From Eucalyptus grandis (taxonomy: Eukaryota > Streptophyta > Magnoliopsida > Myrtales > Myrtaceae), in contig NC_052613.1 in the NCBI RefSeq assembly GCF_016545825.1, positions 7,936,001 to 8,000,000 of the forward strand: DNA of 64,000 nt. Reading direction: 5' to 3'. This document shows, in pieces, positions 61,545-64,000 of the stretch (within the stretch, counting starts at the first letter, position 1; each line of letters begins with the position of its first letter). The position numbers and the translations under genes were made by a program. The notes under the pieces were generated by a model. It was not told the DNA's origin, searched no databases, and saw nothing but the letters and a program-made list of their open reading frames with translations.

Positions 61545-62116
61545 TGAGAAGAAATCGAATACAGAACAAGATTGATATATGAGAGAAGTTTAGATCTCGA
61601 ACAAGCAATGAGAATACCTCGGCTTCTGTTTGTATTTCTTCTTGAGTACTTCAAGTTTATTCTTTACACAATCTTTCATCATTTCACGAGATACAGAGAG
61701 GAAGAAGAAGAAGAAGCTCTTGATGAATCGAGAGAAGCTTTCAACCTTAGAAACTAACAATAAACTCTCGCACACCTTCTCTTGTTCTATCTTTTCCTTT
61801 TATACTAGTCACGGCTCAACTATTTTCTGTTATAGAAGTTACAACCGAATAATGTGAACAACACACGTGTATTTCTTCTGATTGCTGCTTCTTTAATTTG
61901 CTTGATCTGCTTCTGTGTTTCAGGTTCTGCTTTCACGGATTCGCCAGCTCCTGTAGTCATGGATCGCCAGCTCATTCGTTCACTTGGATCGCCAACCCAC
62001 GACCTTCCTCTGGTTTAGCTTCCTCTGTTCCAGTTACTTTTTCAGGTTTGGCTTTTCTGCTGTTACTGACTTCTATACACTTCTGATCTTCTTTAACTTG
62101 TTTAATTCTTCTAACA
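61545..62116 (-). repeat. Copia 5' LTR (572 bp)
   Basis: Direct repeat of 56384-56948, with the same TG..CA ends. It should hold the element's promoter; no TATA box was singled out. Confidence 0.93.
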
Positions 62117-62121
62117 GTGCG
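62117..62121. repeat. Target-site duplication GTGCG, right
   Basis: Pairs with 56379-56383. Confidence 0.85.
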
Positions 62122-62438
62122 TTCGTTCATGCTAGCACGAGAATTGGAGAATTTGGACATGGGTGTCGTGTAAAAATGACGGTTCATAAAATTATAAGAC
62201 AGCAACACATAAGAAAACGGACATTTAGCTCATAGAAAATGGATGTACATTCGTATTCTGCAAATTGGGCATTCCCTTGGAGAGAGAACCAAATTCACGT
62301 GCGAAGAAGAGATAGCAGAGAAACCATAAGCAAATTCACCATCAAACGAGTCCGAACGTGCATCGGATATGATCAGAATTGAACAACTAGTTTTGAAACC
62401 CATGGTCCAGCGAAGGTCCAAGTCTCCCGCTGGGCTCT

Positions 62439-63050
62439 TTATTTCGTCGAAGGCCTTTTGCATGCACTAGTATCTATATCAGAGTGACCGTCGACACTAC
62501 CCCAAAGAGCATCTTCGATAATGGGTTCGCCCAAGAGTTGAATGATGCCGTTGATAGCCCAATCCATATCACCGAAATCTAAGTTGGAGTTACCTGTTGG
62601 GTTAGTATCTAAATCCTTGAATTTTTTGCATAGATGCTTGAGAGCGACCCCATACTTCATAATTAGGTTGGCGCACTCCTCTTTCGTCTCGCAAGTGTCA
62701 CTCTCTTTCTTGGCCCAGTCCATCCACTCATCTGGACCCAGCTTCGGGTTGTACTGTTTCTGGAGGTACATCAAGTATACGTCTTCGACCGAGGGACTGC
62801 CAAAGTAGTGGAGCTCGTCTTTGGGGTTGAACGTAATGGCGGCGACGGTAGCACCGGTGAGGGAGTTATATTTTTGGGCTTTATCGACGATGCTGCCGCT
62901 CCACCTCTTGTGCGTCCTCTTACGCTTCGGGCCTTCCACTATCCGGGCAAATCCTTTTCGACGGGGGACAACATCTTTCGGTGGAGAGGGATTGGAAGGG
63001 CTGGGGCGTTTCTCAGAGAGAGAGAGAGGGGATGATGAACCCGCGTGCAT
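62439..63050 (-). CDS. Derived type I MADS-like protein
   Basis: An unbroken frame of 203 codons from ATG at 63050. Residues about 42-90, KRKRTHKRWSGSIVDKAQKY followed by NSLTGATVAAITFNP and HYFGSPSVEDVYLMYL, line up with the type I MADS pattern (RRxGLxKKAxELSxLxGAxVAxIxFxPxGKxxxFGxPSVExV). The canonical basic start (GRxKIxxxxIxxxxxRxxTFSKR) is largely replaced by a Ser/Pro-rich, Lys/Arg-rich head. DNA binding may therefore be altered. The C-terminal half, with DEWMDWAKKESDTCETKEEC and LKHLCKKFKDLD, is typical in tone but not recognised. Unlike its neighbours it has no frame break. A TATA box lies about 90 bases upstream. The copia element sits 320 bases downstream. Confidence 0.55.
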   Translation of the reverse strand: MHAGSSSPLSLSEKRPSPSNPSPPKDVVPRRKGFARIVEGPKRKRTHKRWSGSIVDKAQKYNSLTGATVAAITFNPKDELHYFGSPSVEDVYLMYLQKQYNPKLGPDEWMDWAKKESDTCETKEECANLIMKYGVALKHLCKKFKDLDTNPTGNSNLDFGDMDWAINGIIQLLGEPIIEDALWGSVDGHSDIDTSACKRPSTK

Positions 63051-63079
63051 GGCTGGAGTTTCAGAGAGACTCTGAGTGA

Positions 63080-63105
63080 GATGGAGAGAGAGAGAGAGAG
63101 AGAGA
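63080..63105. repeat. (GA)n microsatellite in MADS-like leader
   Basis: Thirteen GA units, reading (CT)n on the gene's strand, between its TATA box and ATG. Confidence 0.85.
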
Positions 63106-63139
63106 ATGTGTTGGAGTTAGAACGAGCTCGATCTTGCCA

Positions 63140-63146
63140 TTTTATA
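63140..63146 (-). promoter_or_regulatory. TATA box of the MADS-like gene
   Basis: TATAAAA on the minus strand, 90 bases before the ATG at 63050 and just upstream of the CT-rich leader. Good spacing for a plant promoter. Confidence 0.65.
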
Positions 63147-63504
63147 GGGTGTTAATCGTGCGAGCAGGACAAGTCTTATTTAGGACATCGCATTTTAGAA
63201 CTTTCGTCTTTCACTGAGGGAGTGCTAATTTAGGCACGTGCTAGCGACTTGCTAAAAGACTTCATCCTTCTTACTTTTGCTAAAAGGCACGTGCTAGAGA
63301 GAGGATTGATCTTGTCACTCGTTTCGACAATATGCTCCACCACGACGAGGTCTCTCTTTTTGTTGCGTTGCATTATATGACATTCTATCTATCTAAACCT
63401 TCCTTTGTCCTAGAGAATCATATTGATATTTGCCAAGAATATACACAACATTCGCGTTGACCACTCTACACAATAGACCTGTCATGAGACATGCAGGGTA
63501 GGTA
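63147..63504. other. Upstream of the MADS-like gene, no gene seen
   Basis: No coding evidence. 'aggcacgtgctag' (CACGTG, G-box core) occurs at about 63233 and again at about 63287. These could be regulatory, since they lie 90-150 bases upstream of the TATA box. Confidence 0.4.
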
Positions 63505-63756
63505 TCAACCATTTGAGCCTCTGTCTGCATGTAATGCATAAAAAAATTGCTGGTTTTCAGGAGCATACGGTTCAATTGGGAGTCCAGTCACCACAGCCAA
63601 CAACAAAGTCTTAAGCTGCTGATCAAGACACGTATCAACTTCAGACAAGCTCATGGGCTTACCAGGGTGGATCCGCCTCCATTTGCCAATCGATTCGTGA
63701 ACTTCTCCAGGCTCAAATTTGTTCACGTCTGATAGGTTTTTTATTGGTTGGGCCAA
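63505..63756 (-). CDS. Short unidentified open frame
   Basis: 83 codons on the minus strand beginning MAQPIKNLSDVNKFEPGEV and including ESIGKWRRIHPGKPMSLSEV and LDQQLKTLLLAVVTGLPIEP. The composition is protein-like (balanced charges, amphipathic stretch) and could be an exon of a larger gene or a duplicated exon. No family recognised; a GT donor after the stop was not established. Confidence 0.3.
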   Translation of the reverse strand: MAQPIKNLSDVNKFEPGEVHESIGKWRRIHPGKPMSLSEVDTCLDQQLKTLLLAVVTGLPIEPYAPENQQFFYALHADRGSNG

Positions 63757-64000
63757 GCCAGGCCCATTCGCCCATGTTGGGCGAAACCTAGCCCATAAAG
63801 AAAGGGACCATAAGAAAGAAAGAATCGTTATTTTTCAAGTGAAAATAACTGTCATATATAAAAGGAAAATGAAAATGGGAACATTAATTTATAGAGACGG
63901 AACGTGCATTTTCCTATTTGAAGATAGTAAACTCTCTCGACGAACTAAACTCCAAGACTTTGATTGATTCCTCTAAGACTACAATGAGTATTTAATTTGT

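Larger units (their letters stand above)
56384..62116 (-). mobile_element. Full-length Ty1/copia LTR retrotransposon
   Basis: A 5.7-kb element read on the minus strand: 5' LTR 62116-61545, primer-binding site, gag-pol, polypurine tract, 3' LTR 56948-56384, flanked by GTGCG. The order gag, protease, integrase, reverse transcriptase, RNase H defines the copia class. LTRs are near-identical apart from scattered substitutions and several 1-2 base indels, so insertion is fairly recent. It landed about 100 bases downstream of the short duplication copy. Confidence 0.93.

Noticed and set aside
1..64000. CRISPR arrays, bacterial operons, ribosome-binding sites
   Set aside because: The direct repeats present are long and diverged or are transposon and segmental duplications; the genome is a plant's.

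Overview
The window is nuclear DNA of a flowering plant. Genes have many introns with GT-AG splice sites, long AT-rich intergenic stretches, (CT)n/(GA)n microsatellites, MITE-like elements, copia and LINE retroelements, and a plastid-derived insert. The gene set (CYP78A, COBRA and COBRA-like 4, a GBA2-type glucosylceramidase, WDR55, a P-class PPR protein, a type I MADS-like protein) reads like a dicot, probably woody. I cannot name the species from the sequence.

Layout, left to right. 0-3.8 kb: no gene; a decayed ~310-bp tandem repeat and a ~370-bp direct duplication. 3.9-6.1 kb (+): a two-exon CYP78A cytochrome P450 of the KLUH/CYP78A5 type. 6.8-7.2 kb: a ~225-bp tandem duplication. 10.1-22.8 kb: a large, diverged tandem duplication of the 5' region of a COBRA gene. 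The first unit ends in a COBRA exon 1 that has lost its ATG. The second carries the intact exon 1, a MITE, a plastid-DNA insert and other late insertions. 22.0-24.5 kb (+): COBRA-like gene. 25.3-27.4 kb (-): a second, convergent COBRA-like gene close to COBL4, whose start falls in a 100-base assembly gap. 27.6-29.2 kb: a decayed copia 3' end with a probable LTR. 30.6-39.8 kb (+): an 18-exon non-lysosomal glucosylceramidase (GBA2, GH116).

41.7-45.4 kb (+): a WDR55 homologue whose 5' leader is split by a 5'-truncated LINE with clear target-site duplications, and which lacks the exons for its C-terminal WD repeats. 48.0-49.2 kb (-): an unidentified multi-exon gene. 50.4-51.8 kb (-): a PPR gene like Arabidopsis At5g24830. 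52.9-56.3 kb: an RNase H fragment and a direct duplication with an internal microhomology deletion. 56.4-62.1 kb (-): a complete copia LTR retrotransposon flanked by the 5-bp duplication GTGCG. 62.4-63.1 kb (-): a derived type I MADS-like gene.

The genes form no obvious pathway, although several act in growth and walls: CYP78A in organ size, COBRA and COBL4 in cellulose orientation in primary and secondary walls. The strongest window-wide oddity is that nearly every gene is interrupted by 1-2 base indels while amino-acid conservation and splice sites stay good. The two LTRs of the copia element differ from each other in the same way. That pattern looks more like residual sequencing indels than wholesale pseudogene decay. 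The WDR55 copy (missing exons, in-frame stop) and the upstream COBRA exon (lost ATG) look truly broken. Comparisons to named families are from memory of those families, not from a search.
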